In this document: positions 17,666-27,425 of the stretch, in pieces
Layout: each line of letters starts with the position of its first letter
Numbering within the stretch: position 1 is the stretch's first letter
Origin: Novosphingobium guangzhouense
GTDB lineage: Bacteria; Pseudomonadota; Alphaproteobacteria; Sphingomonadales; Sphingomonadaceae
Reading direction: 5' to 3'
DNA length: 64,000 nt
NCBI RefSeq assembly: GCF_002896965.1
Contig: NZ_LYMM01000021.1
Location: forward strand, 79,004-143,003
Notes under the pieces: generated by a model
Databases searched by the model: none
What the model was told of the DNA's origin: nothing
The model's input: only the letters and a program-made list of their open reading frames with translations
Position numbers and translations under genes: made by a program

Positions 17666-18568
17666 ATGCACAAGCTCGCGGGGATCGAACTGGGCGGCAC
17701 CAAGACCATCGTGGTCCTTGGCGCGCCGGGCCGCATCGATGAGCGGCTGGAATTTCCCACCACCGACCCGGCAGAAACGCTTGGCCGCGCGGTGGAGGCA
17801 ATCGCGGGCTGGCGTGATGACAAACCGGTGGACGCCGTGGGCATCGCCAGCTTCGGCCCGATCCGCGTTTCGCGCGAAGCGGCGGATTACGGCACGATGC
17901 TGGATACGCCCAAGCAGGGCTGGGCCGGGGCAGAGGTGCGCGCCGCCGTGGCGCAGGCGCTGGGCTGCCCGGTCGCGATCGATACCGACGTTAACGGGGC
18001 TGCCATGGCAGAGCACCGCTTCGGCGCGGGTCAGGGCTGCGAGAATATGGTCTACCTGACCATCGGCACCGGCCTTGGCGGCGGTGTGCTGGTTGGCGGG
18101 GTCCCCGCACACGGGTTGCTGCACCCGGAGATCGGCCATGTGCGCCTGCGTCGCGCCGCTGCCGACCGGTTCGCGGGTGCCTGCGCTTTTCATGGCGATT
18201 GCGTTGAGGGACTGCTGAGCGGTCCGGCGCTTGCCGCGCGCTTCGGCACCCATCCATCGCGCGTCGACCCGGAAAACCCGATGTGGGAACCTGTCGCCCA
18301 CGACCTTGCCGAACTGCTGGCGACGCTGGTGCTGACGGTTTCTCCGCAGCGGATCGTCATCGGGGGCGGGGTTGCCAATCGGCAGCCGCATCTGCTGCCG
18401 ATGGCGGTGGCGCGCATGCCCGCACTGCTTGGCGGCTACTTGCGCGATTGCACGCGCGAACGGCTGGCCGGCATGGTCGTCCCGCCGCTGCTGGGCGACG
18501 ACGCCGGACCGATGGGCGCGCTGGTGCTGGCCGCGAAAGCCTTCGAAGGGCATGTCGTCGCAGCGTGA
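17666..18568 (+). CDS. frk: ROK-family fructokinase
   Basis: Phosphorylates fructose, probably that released by the GH68 enzyme just upstream, giving fructose 6-phosphate for entry into central metabolism. The 300-residue protein has the ROK pattern: phosphate-binding GIELGGTKT at the start, DTDVNGAAMAEHRFGAG, the TIGTGLGGG loop and the zinc-binding region with LHPEIGH and CAFHGDCVEGL. The length matches the roughly 300-residue Zymomonas-type fructokinases. It is five bases from the GH68 stop, so it sits in the same operon and under the same presumed LacI control. Confidence 0.9.
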   Translation: MHKLAGIELGGTKTIVVLGAPGRIDERLEFPTTDPAETLGRAVEAIAGWRDDKPVDAVGIASFGPIRVSREAADYGTMLDTPKQGWAGAEVRAAVAQALGCPVAIDTDVNGAAMAEHRFGAGQGCENMVYLTIGTGLGGGVLVGGVPAHGLLHPEIGHVRLRRAAADRFAGACAFHGDCVEGLLSGPALAARFGTHPSRVDPENPMWEPVAHDLAELLATLVLTVSPQRIVIGGGVANRQPHLLPMAVARMPALLGGYLRDCTRERLAGMVVPPLLGDDAGPMGALVLAAKAFEGHVVAA

Positions 18569-18761
18569 TGGTGCAGCGTCCTGAAAACGGGCGCGAACGA
18601 ATATTGCGCGGGTAAGAAATCGTGTTACACCGACGCACCGTTGAAAATCCTGTGATCACCCGGATGCAGGATCGGTTCTATCGGCCTATATGGTCAAAAG
18701 GCCGCAGTCCTGACGCGCAAGAAGCAGGCACGGCACACGTTGGAAGATCGCGGAGAAAGCA

Positions 18762-21700
18762 ATGAGCGCAGGCGAACTGACCGTCCCCCAGAAGTCTTCG
18801 GATAAGAAGACCTCGAAGAAGCGGGGGGCTCTCTCGCCCGCCGCCTTGCACAAGGCGCTGGCCGGGGAGGTCTGCGACGCATTGCTTCCCGGAGATGACC
18901 CTGAAGGGAACTGGATCGACGAGGCCGTGCGCTTCCTGCTCGCCACCGCGCAAGTGCGCGAGGCCGGCGAATCCGTCATCGACCTGACATCCGCCAGCGA
19001 AGAGCGCCGCATCCTGCGCATCGCGCTGATCAACGACGATATGCCCTTCCTTGTCGATTCCGCCGCTGCCGTGCTGGCGGAGGCCGGGCTGGTGATCGAC
19101 CGTCTGGCTCACCCCGTCGTCCCCGTGCGCCGCGACGACAAGGGCAGGCTGATCGATATTCCGTCTGACCCGGCCGAGGCGACGGGGCGGGAATCGATGA
19201 TCTACATCGAGACGCCGCGCGGCGATGCCCGCCAGCGCCGCGAATTGCTGCGCGCGCTGGAAAGCACGATGGCCGATGTGCGCATCGCCGTCAGCGACTG
19301 GCCCCAGATGGTCGAGGCCATGCGCGCCGATGCCTCGCGCATCGAAGAGGCGCCCGAGATCGACGATGCGGAGGGCGCGGAATTGCTGCGCTGGTTCGCG
19401 GGCGACATGCTGACGCAGCTGGGCCATGTCACGCGCGGTCGCGACGGCAGTCGCAAGCAGCGCCTTGGCATCTGCCGCCGCCGTCAGGAGGACGTGCTGT
19501 CCGATGCCAGCTACGACCGGGCCTTCGAAGCTTTCGACGAGGCGCTGGCGGCGGGCAAGATGCAAGCGCCGCTGGTGGTCAAGGCCAACCGGATGGCCAC
19601 TGTCCACCGCCGGGTGCCGATGGACCTGTTCCTTGTCCCCGTGATCGAGGGCGGCAAGGTCACCGCGCTGTCGGTTCATGCGGGCATCTGGACAAGCGCC
19701 GCGCTTGCCACCCCGCCCGATCGCGTGCCGCGCCTGCGCCGCCACTTTGCCGCCTTTGCAGAACGGCTGGACTTCGATCCCAAGGGCCACACCGGCAAGG
19801 CGCTGGCTCACGCGCTGACCAGTCTGCCGCACGATCTTGTGCTGGGACTGGGCGAGGCCGACGTTGAACGTCTGGCGATGACGATGACGGGCCTTGTGGA
19901 TCGCCCGCGCCCGCGTCTGCTGCTGACGCGCTCGCCGTTGATGCGCCACCTCTTCGCCTTCGTGTGGCTGCCGCGCGATCTGCTGTCCACGCAGATGCAG
20001 CGCCGCATCCAGACCATGATCGAAGAAGCCGCGCAGGCCCCGACGCTGGACTGGAGCATGCAGGTGGAGGCGGGCAACCTGGCGATGCTGCGCTATACCC
20101 TCGACATTCGCGAGGGCGTGCACGAACCGTCCGAAGACGAACTGGATCACAACCTGCAGACCCTGCTGCGCGGCTGGACCGAAGCGGTCGAGGCGGCGCT
20201 GGCGACGATGCTGGAGCCGGGCCGCGCCGCTGCCGTCGCAGGCCGTTATGCCGAAGCGTTCCCGATCGGTTACCGCACCGACTTCGGCCCGCACGAAGCC
20301 GCGACCGACATTGCCGTGCTGCGCCGCATCGCGGTTGGCGAAGGCACCGAGGGCGTGGCCGCTGCCCACCGCGACGTGCGCTTTCACAAGCGCGAAGGCG
20401 ATCCGGAAACCTGGGTTCACCTCAAGATCTACCAGTCCGAAGGCGGATTGCCGCTGTCCGACGCGGTGCCCGCGCTGGAGAATTTCGGCTTCCGCGTCAT
20501 GGCCGAAGTGCCCACCGCTCTGGAAAAGGGCAAGCTGGGCGTGATCCATGACTTCCTGCTGGAACCGCTTGACGGTCGCGCCCCGCAGGAGGTGCTGGAT
20601 CAGGCCGCCTCGATCGAGGAGGCGCTGCGTGCAGTGCTCAACGGCGCGGGGGAGAACGATGCGTTCAACCGCCTTGTCCCCGGCCTTGGGCTGGACAGCG
20701 GGGAAGCGAACTGGCTGCGCGCGTGGTATCGCTACTTGCGGCAGGCGGGCACGCACTTCGGCATCCCCACCGTGGTCGATGCACTGCAGGGCGCGCCGTC
20801 CGTCACCACCGCGATCATCGCGCTGTTCCGTGCCCTTCACGACCCCGCGTTCGAGGGTGACCGGGCAGAGGCGCGCGCTACTGCCGAAGACGCGATCCGT
20901 GCCGGGCTGGCCAATGTCAGCGCCATCAACGACGACCGTTTGCTGCGCGCCTACCGCGATATCGTGCTGGCCATGCTGCGTACAAACGCCTTCGCCGCAG
21001 CGGGCGAGACGGCACTGGCCTTCAAGTTCGATTCCGCGCTTGTCCCCGGCCTGCCCAAGCCGGTGCCGTGGCGCGAGATTTTCGTCTATTCGCGCCGGGT
21101 GGAGGGTATCCACTTGCGCGCCGGCCCGGTCGCGCGCGGCGGCCTGCGCTGGTCGGACCGTCGCGACGACTTCCGCGTGGAGATCCTGGGCCTGATGAAA
21201 GCGCAGCGGGTCAAGAACGCCGTCATCGTGCCGACCGGCGCCAAGGGCGGCTTCTATCCCAAGCAGTTGCCCGATCCCTCGCGCGATCGCGCCGCATGGG
21301 CGGCCGAAGGGCAGGCAAGCTACGAAGTCTTCATCGATACGCTGCTGTCGATCACCGACAACATCGTGGGCGACCGGGTCGTCCATCCCGAAGGCGTGGT
21401 CATCCGTGACGGAGAGGATCCCTACTTCGTCGTCGCCGCGGACAAGGGCACGGCCAAGTTCTCCGACGTCGCCAACGGCATTGCCGACCGGCGCGACTTC
21501 TGGCTGGACGATGCCTTCGCCAGCGGCGGCTCGAACGGCTATGACCACAAGGCGATGGGCATCACCGCCAAGGGCGCGTGGCTTTCGGTGCAGCGCCACT
21601 TCCTGGAAATGGGCGTGGACGTGCAGACCCAGCCGGTGCGCGTGGTCGGTTGCGGCGACATGTCGGGTGACGTGTTCGGTAACGGCATGCTGCTGTCCAG

Positions 21701-23528
21701 GGCTTTGAAGCTGGTCGCGGCATTCGACCATCGCCACATCTTCCTTGACCCCGATCCCGACCCGGCCAAGGCGTGGACAGAGCGCCAGCGCCTGTTCGAC
21801 CTGCCGGTGTCCAGCTGGAACGATTACGACAAGGCCCTGATTTCAAAGGGCGGCGGCGTCTTCCCGCGCAGCCTGAAGTCCATCCCGCTGAGCGATGAAG
21901 TGCGCGCTGCGCTGGATATCTCGGCGACCGAGATCGATCCGGATGCGCTGATCACCGCGATCCTTTCCGCCCCTGTCGACCTGCTGTGGTTCGGCGGCAT
22001 CGGGACTTACGTGAAGTCCTCCGCCGAAAACAATGTGCAGGTGGGCGATCCCACCAACGACGGCCTGCGCGTCAGCGGCAACGAACTGCGCGTGAAGGTG
22101 ATCGGCGAGGGCGCGAACCTTGGCGTCACGCAGGCGGGGCGCATCGAGTTTGCGTCGAAGGGCGGGCGCATCAACGCCGACTTCATCGACAATTCGGCCG
22201 GGGTCGATTGTTCGGACAACGAGGTCAACATCAAGATCGCCCTTGCTGCCGCCAAGCGCGCCGGCAAGCTGGCCGAAAAGAAGCGCGTCGAACTGCTGCG
22301 CTCGATGACCGACGAGGTCGCGCGGCTGGTGCTGGAAGACAACCGCCTTCAGGCCCTCGCGCTCTCCATTGCGGAGCGCGGCGGGGCACAGGCGATCCCC
22401 TCGCACATCCGCCTGATCGAGACGATGGAGGAAAGCGGCCACCTTGATCGCAAGACCGAAGGGCTGGCCGACAACGATGTGCTCAGCCGCCGTGCGCAGG
22501 ATGGGCGCGGATTGACCCGGCCGGAACTGGCGGTGCTGCTTTCCAGCGGCAAGCTGCAGTTGCAGGCCGCGATCGAGGACAGCGCGCTGCCCGCCGATCC
22601 GGCGCTGACGGGCCTGTTGCTCTCCGCCTTCCCGCAGCCGATGCAGGACAAGTTCGGCAAGTTCATCAAGGGCCACCGGCTTGCGAAGGAGATCATCGCG
22701 ACGAAGCTGGCCAACCGCATCGTCAATCGCCTGGGCATCGCTACCCCCTTCGAACTGGCGGAAGAGGAGGGCGCGCATCTGTCGCAGGTAGCGGCGGCCT
22801 TTGCCCTGGCGGATGGGCTGCTGGGCCTGACCGCGTTGTGGGAGAGGCTGGAAACCGCGCCCATGGCAGAACCCGCGCGCGTGGCGATGTTCGATACGGT
22901 CGCGGTCGCGGTGCGCGGGCACATGGCCGATCTGCTGCGCGCAGGCGCGGGCCAGATTGCCCCATCGGAACTTGCCGCAAGGCTGGAGAAGGGCATTGCG
23001 GCGCTTTCCACCGACACCGCCGAACTGCTGGGAGAACGCATCGCGGCGCATTCACGCAAGTTGCGTGACGGGCTGGTCGAACTTGGCGCGCCCGAAGATG
23101 TGGCGGCCGAAGTGGCGCATCTGTTCGACCTTGACGGCGCAGTGGGCATCGCATCGCTTTCGGCCGAGACGGGGATCGCGCCGCGCCGTCTGGTCACCGC
23201 CTTCTCACGCGTGGGCGCAGGGCTTGGCCTTGACTGGGCGCAGGCTTCGGCGGCGATGATGAGCCCGTCCGACCCGTGGGAGCGCCTGCTGGTGGCGGGT
23301 CTCGCGCGCGATTTCCAACAGATGCGGCTGGACTTCCTGCGCGGCCTTGCCCGGACCAAGGCAGGCAAGAGCGATCCGCTTGCCGCGACCGAGGAATGGG
23401 GCCGCCAGCACAAGAGCGCGATCGACGCATTCCGCGGCATCGTCCACCGCGCCGAGAATGCGGTGGCGATCACGCCCGCCATGCTGGCGCAGATCGCCAG
23501 CCAGGCGCGCCACCTGCTGGGGCGGTGA
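18762..23528 (+). CDS. gdhB: NAD-specific glutamate dehydrogenase, large (L_180) class
   Basis: Oxidatively deaminates glutamate to 2-oxoglutarate and ammonium with NAD; the 180-kDa class is mainly catabolic. The protein has 1588 residues. The N-terminal half carries regulatory ACT-like regions. The catalytic core is recognised by the segments AGPVARGGLRWSDRRDD, KAQRVKNAVIVPTGAKGGF, KGTAKFSDVANGIA and the later GGIGTYVKSSAENNVQVGD with ELRVKVIGEGANLGVTQAGR. The start ATG at 18762 has GGAGAAAG just before it. The gene stands alone with a 193-base leader region after the fructokinase gene. It supplies carbon from the amino acids degraded by the neighbouring catabolic operons. Confidence 0.95.
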   Translation: MSAGELTVPQKSSDKKTSKKRGALSPAALHKALAGEVCDALLPGDDPEGNWIDEAVRFLLATAQVREAGESVIDLTSASEERRILRIALINDDMPFLVDSAAAVLAEAGLVIDRLAHPVVPVRRDDKGRLIDIPSDPAEATGRESMIYIETPRGDARQRRELLRALESTMADVRIAVSDWPQMVEAMRADASRIEEAPEIDDAEGAELLRWFAGDMLTQLGHVTRGRDGSRKQRLGICRRRQEDVLSDASYDRAFEAFDEALAAGKMQAPLVVKANRMATVHRRVPMDLFLVPVIEGGKVTALSVHAGIWTSAALATPPDRVPRLRRHFAAFAERLDFDPKGHTGKALAHALTSLPHDLVLGLGEADVERLAMTMTGLVDRPRPRLLLTRSPLMRHLFAFVWLPRDLLSTQMQRRIQTMIEEAAQAPTLDWSMQVEAGNLAMLRYTLDIREGVHEPSEDELDHNLQTLLRGWTEAVEAALATMLEPGRAAAVAGRYAEAFPIGYRTDFGPHEAATDIAVLRRIAVGEGTEGVAAAHRDVRFHKREGDPETWVHLKIYQSEGGLPLSDAVPALENFGFRVMAEVPTALEKGKLGVIHDFLLEPLDGRAPQEVLDQAASIEEALRAVLNGAGENDAFNRLVPGLGLDSGEANWLRAWYRYLRQAGTHFGIPTVVDALQGAPSVTTAIIALFRALHDPAFEGDRAEARATAEDAIRAGLANVSAINDDRLLRAYRDIVLAMLRTNAFAAAGETALAFKFDSALVPGLPKPVPWREIFVYSRRVEGIHLRAGPVARGGLRWSDRRDDFRVEILGLMKAQRVKNAVIVPTGAKGGFYPKQLPDPSRDRAAWAAEGQASYEVFIDTLLSITDNIVGDRVVHPEGVVIRDGEDPYFVVAADKGTAKFSDVANGIADRRDFWLDDAFASGGSNGYDHKAMGITAKGAWLSVQRHFLEMGVDVQTQPVRVVGCGDMSGDVFGNGMLLSRALKLVAAFDHRHIFLDPDPDPAKAWTERQRLFDLPVSSWNDYDKALISKGGGVFPRSLKSIPLSDEVRAALDISATEIDPDALITAILSAPVDLLWFGGIGTYVKSSAENNVQVGDPTNDGLRVSGNELRVKVIGEGANLGVTQAGRIEFASKGGRINADFIDNSAGVDCSDNEVNIKIALAAAKRAGKLAEKKRVELLRSMTDEVARLVLEDNRLQALALSIAERGGAQAIPSHIRLIETMEESGHLDRKTEGLADNDVLSRRAQDGRGLTRPELAVLLSSGKLQLQAAIEDSALPADPALTGLLLSAFPQPMQDKFGKFIKGHRLAKEIIATKLANRIVNRLGIATPFELAEEEGAHLSQVAAAFALADGLLGLTALWERLETAPMAEPARVAMFDTVAVAVRGHMADLLRAGAGQIAPSELAARLEKGIAALSTDTAELLGERIAAHSRKLRDGLVELGAPEDVAAEVAHLFDLDGAVGIASLSAETGIAPRRLVTAFSRVGAGLGLDWAQASAAMMSPSDPWERLLVAGLARDFQQMRLDFLRGLARTKAGKSDPLAATEEWGRQHKSAIDAFRGIVHRAENAVAITPAMLAQIASQARHLLGR

Positions 23529-23532
23529 TGCA

Positions 23533-23565
23533 CTTGCGGTCCCGGACCTGATCCGGGACCGCAAG
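23533..23565. repeat. Palindromic GC element between convergent genes, copy 1
   Basis: A perfect 14-bp stem: CTTGCGGTCCCGGA (23533-23546), loop CCTGA, TCCGGGACCGCAAG (23552-23565). It sits just after the gdh stop and before the convergent Lrp gene. Nearly the same arms recur at 35399-35434, also between convergent genes, so it may be a dispersed repeat used as a bidirectional terminator. Confidence 0.72.
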
Positions 23566-23587
23566 CACCTTGAAACTATCGGCCGGA

Positions 23588-24049
23588 TCACTCCACCGGC
23601 ACTGCCCGATCTTCCTTGATCGTCTCCAGCACGATGATCGACTTCACGTCGCGCACCCCCGGTATCCGCAGCAGGGTGCGCAGCGTGATTTGCGACAAGT
23701 GCTCCACGTTGCGGGCAATTACCCGCACCAGATAGTCCATGTCGCCGGTCACCGCATGGCAGGCGATCACGTGCGGATTGTCGGCGATGGCCTGTTCGAA
23801 GCGGGCGATATTCTCGTCCACATGCGCCACGAGGTTGATGAGCACGTAGGCTTCCAGTTCGAAGCCCAGTCTGCGCGGGTCGAGCACGGGGGCGTAGCCG
23901 CGGATCACGCCTTCGTCCTCCAGCCGCTTGATGCGGCGGCTGACGGGCGTGGCTGAAAGCGCCACCCGCTCGGCTACCTGCGCCACCGGCATGCGCGCAT
24001 CTTCCTGCAAGGCGGCGATGATGCCGCGATCGAATTCGTCCAGTTGCAC
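23588..24049 (-). CDS. Lrp/AsnC-family transcriptional regulator
   Basis: A 153-residue feast/famine regulator. The N-terminal winged helix reads LDEFDRGIIAALQEDARMPV, then AQVAERVALSATPVSRRIKR and LEDEGVIRGYAPVLDP; the C-terminal RAM domain has HAVTGDMDYLVRVIARNVEHL and the closing LRIPGVRDVKS. It starts at a GTG (24049) with GAGG upstream. It diverges from phhA, with about 106 bases between them, so regulation of phenylalanine/tyrosine catabolism in response to an aromatic amino acid is the natural inference. Confidence 0.9.
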   Translation of the reverse strand: MQLDEFDRGIIAALQEDARMPVAQVAERVALSATPVSRRIKRLEDEGVIRGYAPVLDPRRLGFELEAYVLINLVAHVDENIARFEQAIADNPHVIACHAVTGDMDYLVRVIARNVEHLSQITLRTLLRIPGVRDVKSIIVLETIKEDRAVPVE

Positions 24050-24142
24050 GGATCACCTCTCCTGTCCGGCCTTCTTGGGTGTTTCCACCAATAGCATGCC
24101 CGATCGGCCCTGCAATCGCACGGAACTGAAGCAGGCCCTCTG

Positions 24143-24150
24143 GTATTGTA
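24143..24150 (+). promoter_or_regulatory. Possible -10 element placing phhA on a near-leaderless transcript
   Basis: TATTGTAT lies six bases before the phhA ATG, and no ribosome-binding site precedes that ATG. If it is the -10 box, transcription would start at or next to the start codon. No convincing -35 partner is evident. Confidence 0.3.
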
Positions 24151-24155
24151 TCTGC

Positions 24156-25010
24156 ATGAAGAAGCCGTCGACGATCACGTCAAACAGCGGCCTTCGGGGA
24201 GAGTATGACCGCGCCGCCGACGACTATACCGTCGCGCAGGACTGGCATGCCTATACCCCGGAGATGCATGAGCGCTGGCGCCGCCTGTTTTCGCGCCAGT
24301 CCGCGCTGGTCCGTACCCATGCCTGCGCCTCGTTCCGCGACGGTCTTGCGCGGCTGGACTGCGCGGGCGGCATCCCTCGCTTCGACGATGCCAACCGTGT
24401 GCTGCAGGCGGCGACGGGATGGCGGCTTGTAGCGGTGCCGGGCTTCATTCCCGACGCGGTGTTCTTCAATCACCTTGCCCATCGCCGCTTCCCGGTGACC
24501 CGCTGGCTGCGTGACGAGCATGAGCTGGATTACCTTGTCGAGCCTGATGTCTTTCACGATTTCTTCGGCCATGTGCCGATGCTGCTCGACCCGACCATCG
24601 CCGATTTCCTTGAGCTTTACGGCAAGGCCGGGGCGCGGGCGATGGCGACGGGCGCTCTGGACATGCTGGCGCGGATCTACTGGTACACGATCGAGTTCGG
24701 ACTGGTGCGCGAAGACGGCGCGCTGAAGGTCTTCGGCGCGGGGATCATCTCATCCTCGGGCGAGACGCGCTTTGCGATCGAGGATCGCGACGTGCTGCGC
24801 CTGCCGTTCGATCCGGTGCGGGTGATGCGCACAGGCTACATGATCGACAGCTTCCAGAAGACCTACTTCGTCCAGGACAGCCTGCCGCAACTGATCGACG
24901 CGCTCGTCAGCCTCGATTTCGGCCCCGTCTACGAAACCTGGCGGCACGAACCGCCGCTCCCCGCCGGAGAAGCGCTGGCGGGAGAGACACCTGTGGGAGC
25001 ACATGCATGA
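24156..25010 (+). CDS. phhA: Phenylalanine 4-monooxygenase
   Basis: Hydroxylates phenylalanine to tyrosine using tetrahydropterin, O2 and non-heme iron. The 284-residue protein has the iron triad of aromatic amino acid hydroxylases: H134 and H139 in the [13 protein letters not shown] motif and E180 in [19 protein letters not shown] and [10 protein letters not shown] segments near the C-terminus are also typical. There is no regulatory ACT domain, as expected for the bacterial form. The start ATG at 24156 was chosen because residues from MKKPSTIT on fit the family; there is no clear Shine-Dalgarno. The stop overlaps the hppD start (ATGA), so translation is coupled. No pterin dehydratase (phhB) is adjacent. 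Confidence 0.95.
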   Translation: MKKPSTITSNSGLRGEYDRAADDYTVAQDWHAYTPEMHERWRRLFSRQSALVRTHACASFRDGLARLDCAGGIPRFDDANRVLQAATGWRLVAVPGFIPDAVFFNHLAHRRFPVTRWLRDEHELDYLVEPDVFHDFFGHVPMLLDPTIADFLELYGKAGARAMATGALDMLARIYWYTIEFGLVREDGALKVFGAGIISSSGETRFAIEDRDVLRLPFDPVRVMRTGYMIDSFQKTYFVQDSLPQLIDALVSLDFGPVYETWRHEPPLPAGEALAGETPVGAHA

Positions 25011-26107
25011 CCGATCTTTTCGACAATCCCATCGGACTTGACGGGTTCGAGTTCGTGGAATTCTCCGCACCGGAAAAGGGTGTGCTGGAACCGGTGTTCA
25101 CGGCCATGGGCTTCACCCGGATCGCGCGCCATCGTTCCAAGGACGTGGAGTTGTGGCGGCAGGGTTCGATCAACTTCATCACCAACTACGAACCCGGCAG
25201 CCCCGCATGGTTCTTCAGCCGCGAGCATGGCCCGTCCGCCTGCGGCATGGGCTTTCGCGTACGTGATGCGCGGGCCGCCTATGCCGAACTGCTGGCCCGG
25301 TCGGCCGAGCCGGTGCAGGTGGCGACCGGGCCGATGGAACTGCACCTTCCGGGCATTCGCGGCATCGGCAATTCGATCATCTACCTGATCGACCGCTACG
25401 AGCGCGACGGCGACGGGGCGCTGTCGATCTACGATATCGACTTCGATTATCTGCCCGGCATCGATCGCCACCCGGCGGGCACAGGCTTTGCACAGATCGA
25501 TCACCTGACCCACAACGTCTATGGCGGGCGCATGGCCTATTGGGCCGATTTCTACGAGAAGCTCTTCAACTTCCGCGAGATCCGCTACTTCGATATCAAG
25601 GGCGAATACACCGGCCTCACCAGCCGCGCGCTGACTGCGCCCGACGGCAAGATCCGCATCCCGCTCAACGAGGAAGCGGAAGGCGGGAAGGGCCAGATCG
25701 ACGAGTTCCTGCGCGCCTTCAACGGCGAGGGCATCCAGCATATCGCCCTGATCTGCGACGATCTGCTGACCGCGTGGGACAAGCTTCAGGCGCTGGGCGT
25801 ACCCTTCATGACCGCGCCGCCGGAAACCTATTACGAGATGCTGGAAGAGCGCCTTCCCGGTCACGGCCAGCCGACCGAGGCGCTGAAGATGCGCGGCATC
25901 CTGCTCGACGGGACGACAGAGGGAGGCACCCCGCGCCTGCTGCTGCAGATATTCGCCGAGGCGCGCGTGGGGCCGGTGTTCTTCGAATTCATCGAACGGC
26001 GCGGCGACGACGGCTTCGGCAACGGCAACTTCAAGGCGCTGTTCGAAAGCATGGAGCGCGACCAGATCCGGCGCGGCGTACTGAAAGTCAGCGAACCGGC
26101 GGAGTAG
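25007..26107 (+). CDS. hppD: 4-hydroxyphenylpyruvate dioxygenase
   Basis: Converts 4-hydroxyphenylpyruvate to homogentisate. The 366-residue protein begins [20 protein letters not shown] and has the two-domain vicinal-oxygen-chelate layout: an N-terminal degenerate half and the metal-binding C-terminal half with [26 protein letters not shown] and [20 protein letters not shown], which supply the His, His and Glu ligands. It overlaps phhA by four bases. A tyrosine aminotransferase would be needed between phhA and this step and is not in the window. Confidence 0.96.
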   Translation: MTDLFDNPIGLDGFEFVEFSAPEKGVLEPVFTAMGFTRIARHRSKDVELWRQGSINFITNYEPGSPAWFFSREHGPSACGMGFRVRDARAAYAELLARSAEPVQVATGPMELHLPGIRGIGNSIIYLIDRYERDGDGALSIYDIDFDYLPGIDRHPAGTGFAQIDHLTHNVYGGRMAYWADFYEKLFNFREIRYFDIKGEYTGLTSRALTAPDGKIRIPLNEEAEGGKGQIDEFLRAFNGEGIQHIALICDDLLTAWDKLQALGVPFMTAPPETYYEMLEERLPGHGQPTEALKMRGILLDGTTEGGTPRLLLQIFAEARVGPVFFEFIERRGDDGFGNGNFKALFESMERDQIRRGVLKVSEPAE

Positions 26108-26211
26108 TTCTTCCGCCGATAGTTTCGGGAGAGACGGGCGGGGCCACGTAGCCTCGCCCGCAAACTCCGGGCCACAAAAACAGCGGGCCAGGAAGCTTTG
26201 GGAGAGAACCA

Positions 26212-26766
26212 ATGACCAGTAAAGCCCCCGCCCTTGGCGGCATCCATCACGTGGCCTACCGCTGCAAGGACGCCAAACAGACGGTGGAGTTCTACCGCGA
26301 TGTGATGGGCATGGATTTCATGCTGGCGATCGCGGAGGACACCGTGCCCTCGACCGGTGCGCCCGATCCCTACATGCACGTGTTCCTCGATTGCGGCGGC
26401 GGCAACGTGCTGGCTTTCTTCGAACTGCCCAACGCGCCCGAAATGGGGCGTGACGAGGCAACCCCCGCATGGGTGCAGCACATCGCCTTCAAGGTTGAGA
26501 GCGAGGGCGACCTGCTTGCCGCCAAGGCCCGTGCCGAGGGCGCCGGGCTGGAGGTGATCGGGCCGACGCATCACGGCGTCTTCAAGTCGATCTACTTCTT
26601 CGACCCCAACGGCCATCGGCTGGAACTGGCCTGGCAGTTCGGCACCGTAGACCAGATGGAGGCCCTGCGCGCGGTCGCCGACGACATGCTCGACGAATGG
26701 GCCCGTACCCGCAAGGCGCCGCGTCACGCGGCCTGGCTGCACGAAAAGATCGCGGCGGAAAGCTGA
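26212..26766 (+). CDS. VOC-family metalloprotein in the tyrosine-degradation operon
   Basis: A 184-residue glyoxalase/extradiol-dioxygenase-fold protein. The N-terminal LGGIHHVAYRCKDAKQTVEF and the later HIAFKVESEGDLLAA supply the His positions, and SIYFFDPNGHRLELAW holds the Glu position of the metal site, as in extradiol ring-cleavage enzymes and glyoxalase I. GGGAGAG lies just before the ATG. It is 104 bases after hppD and five bases before maiA, so it is part of the homogentisate route. The reaction is not known; no classical homogentisate 1,2-dioxygenase gene is in the cluster, so a role in ring-cleavage or handling of an intermediate is possible but unproven. Confidence 0.75.
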   Translation: MTSKAPALGGIHHVAYRCKDAKQTVEFYRDVMGMDFMLAIAEDTVPSTGAPDPYMHVFLDCGGGNVLAFFELPNAPEMGRDEATPAWVQHIAFKVESEGDLLAAKARAEGAGLEVIGPTHHGVFKSIYFFDPNGHRLELAWQFGTVDQMEALRAVADDMLDEWARTRKAPRHAAWLHEKIAAES

Positions 26767-26771
26767 ACGCC

Positions 26772-27422
26772 ATGCTGCGGCTTTACGGTTACTGGCGCAG
26801 TTCGACGAGCTACCGGGTCCGCATCGCGCTGAACCTCAAGCGGCTGGATTATGAGAACCTGCCGGTGAACCTTCTTGCGGGTGAGCAGCGGGGCGAAGGC
26901 TACCGGGCGCTCAATCCTTTCGCGGGGGTGCCGGTTCTGCAGGCGGACGGCGTGACGCGGGCGCAGTCCATGGCAATCCTCGAATGGCTGGACGAACGCT
27001 TTCCCGAACGCCCGCTGCTGCCCGAAGGGATCGAGCAGCGCTTCGTGGCGCGCGAACTGGCCATGGCCATCGCCACCGAACTGCACGCGCCCCTCAACCT
27101 GTCTGTGCTGCAGTATCTGAAGCACGATCTTGGCCATACGCAGGCGGAAGTGGACTTGTGGTACTGGCGCTGGCTCGAAAAGACCCTGACCGGCGTGGAG
27201 GCGCGGCTGGCGCAGCGTCGTTCGGGAACGGGCGCGGGCGACTTCCTGTTCGATGCGCCGGGCTACTTCGAATGCGTGGCCCTGCCGCAGCTGTACAACG
27301 CACGGCGCTTTGCCTTCGACCTGTCCGGCTATCCCCATCTCACACGGATCGAGGCGGCCTGTCTGGAGCTTCCCGAGTTCGCGGCCGCGCATCCGGACAG
27401 TCAGCCGGAGGCGGCGCGGTAA
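26772..27422 (+). CDS. maiA: Maleylacetoacetate isomerase
   Basis: Glutathione-dependent zeta-class GST-fold enzyme that isomerises maleylacetoacetate to fumarylacetoacetate. The 216-residue protein carries the zeta signature YGYWRSSTSYRVRIALNLK at the N-terminus (the SSxSYRVR loop) and the glutathione site PVLQADGVTRAQSMAILEW. The VOC gene ends five bases before it, so both belong to one operon. Fumarylacetoacetase, the next step, is not present in the window. Its stop lies three bases before the end of the convergent HAD gene. Confidence 0.93.
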   Translation: MLRLYGYWRSSTSYRVRIALNLKRLDYENLPVNLLAGEQRGEGYRALNPFAGVPVLQADGVTRAQSMAILEWLDERFPERPLLPEGIEQRFVARELAMAIATELHAPLNLSVLQYLKHDLGHTQAEVDLWYWRWLEKTLTGVEARLAQRRSGTGAGDFLFDAPGYFECVALPQLYNARRFAFDLSGYPHLTRIEAACLELPEFAAAHPDSQPEAAR

Positions 27423-27425
27423 CGA

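Noticed and set aside
18678..21737. A 1019-residue open frame on the minus strand inside the glutamate dehydrogenase region
   Set aside because: It is a GC-driven shadow with a His/Gln/Arg-rich composition and no motifs; the plus strand encodes the recognised dehydrogenase.
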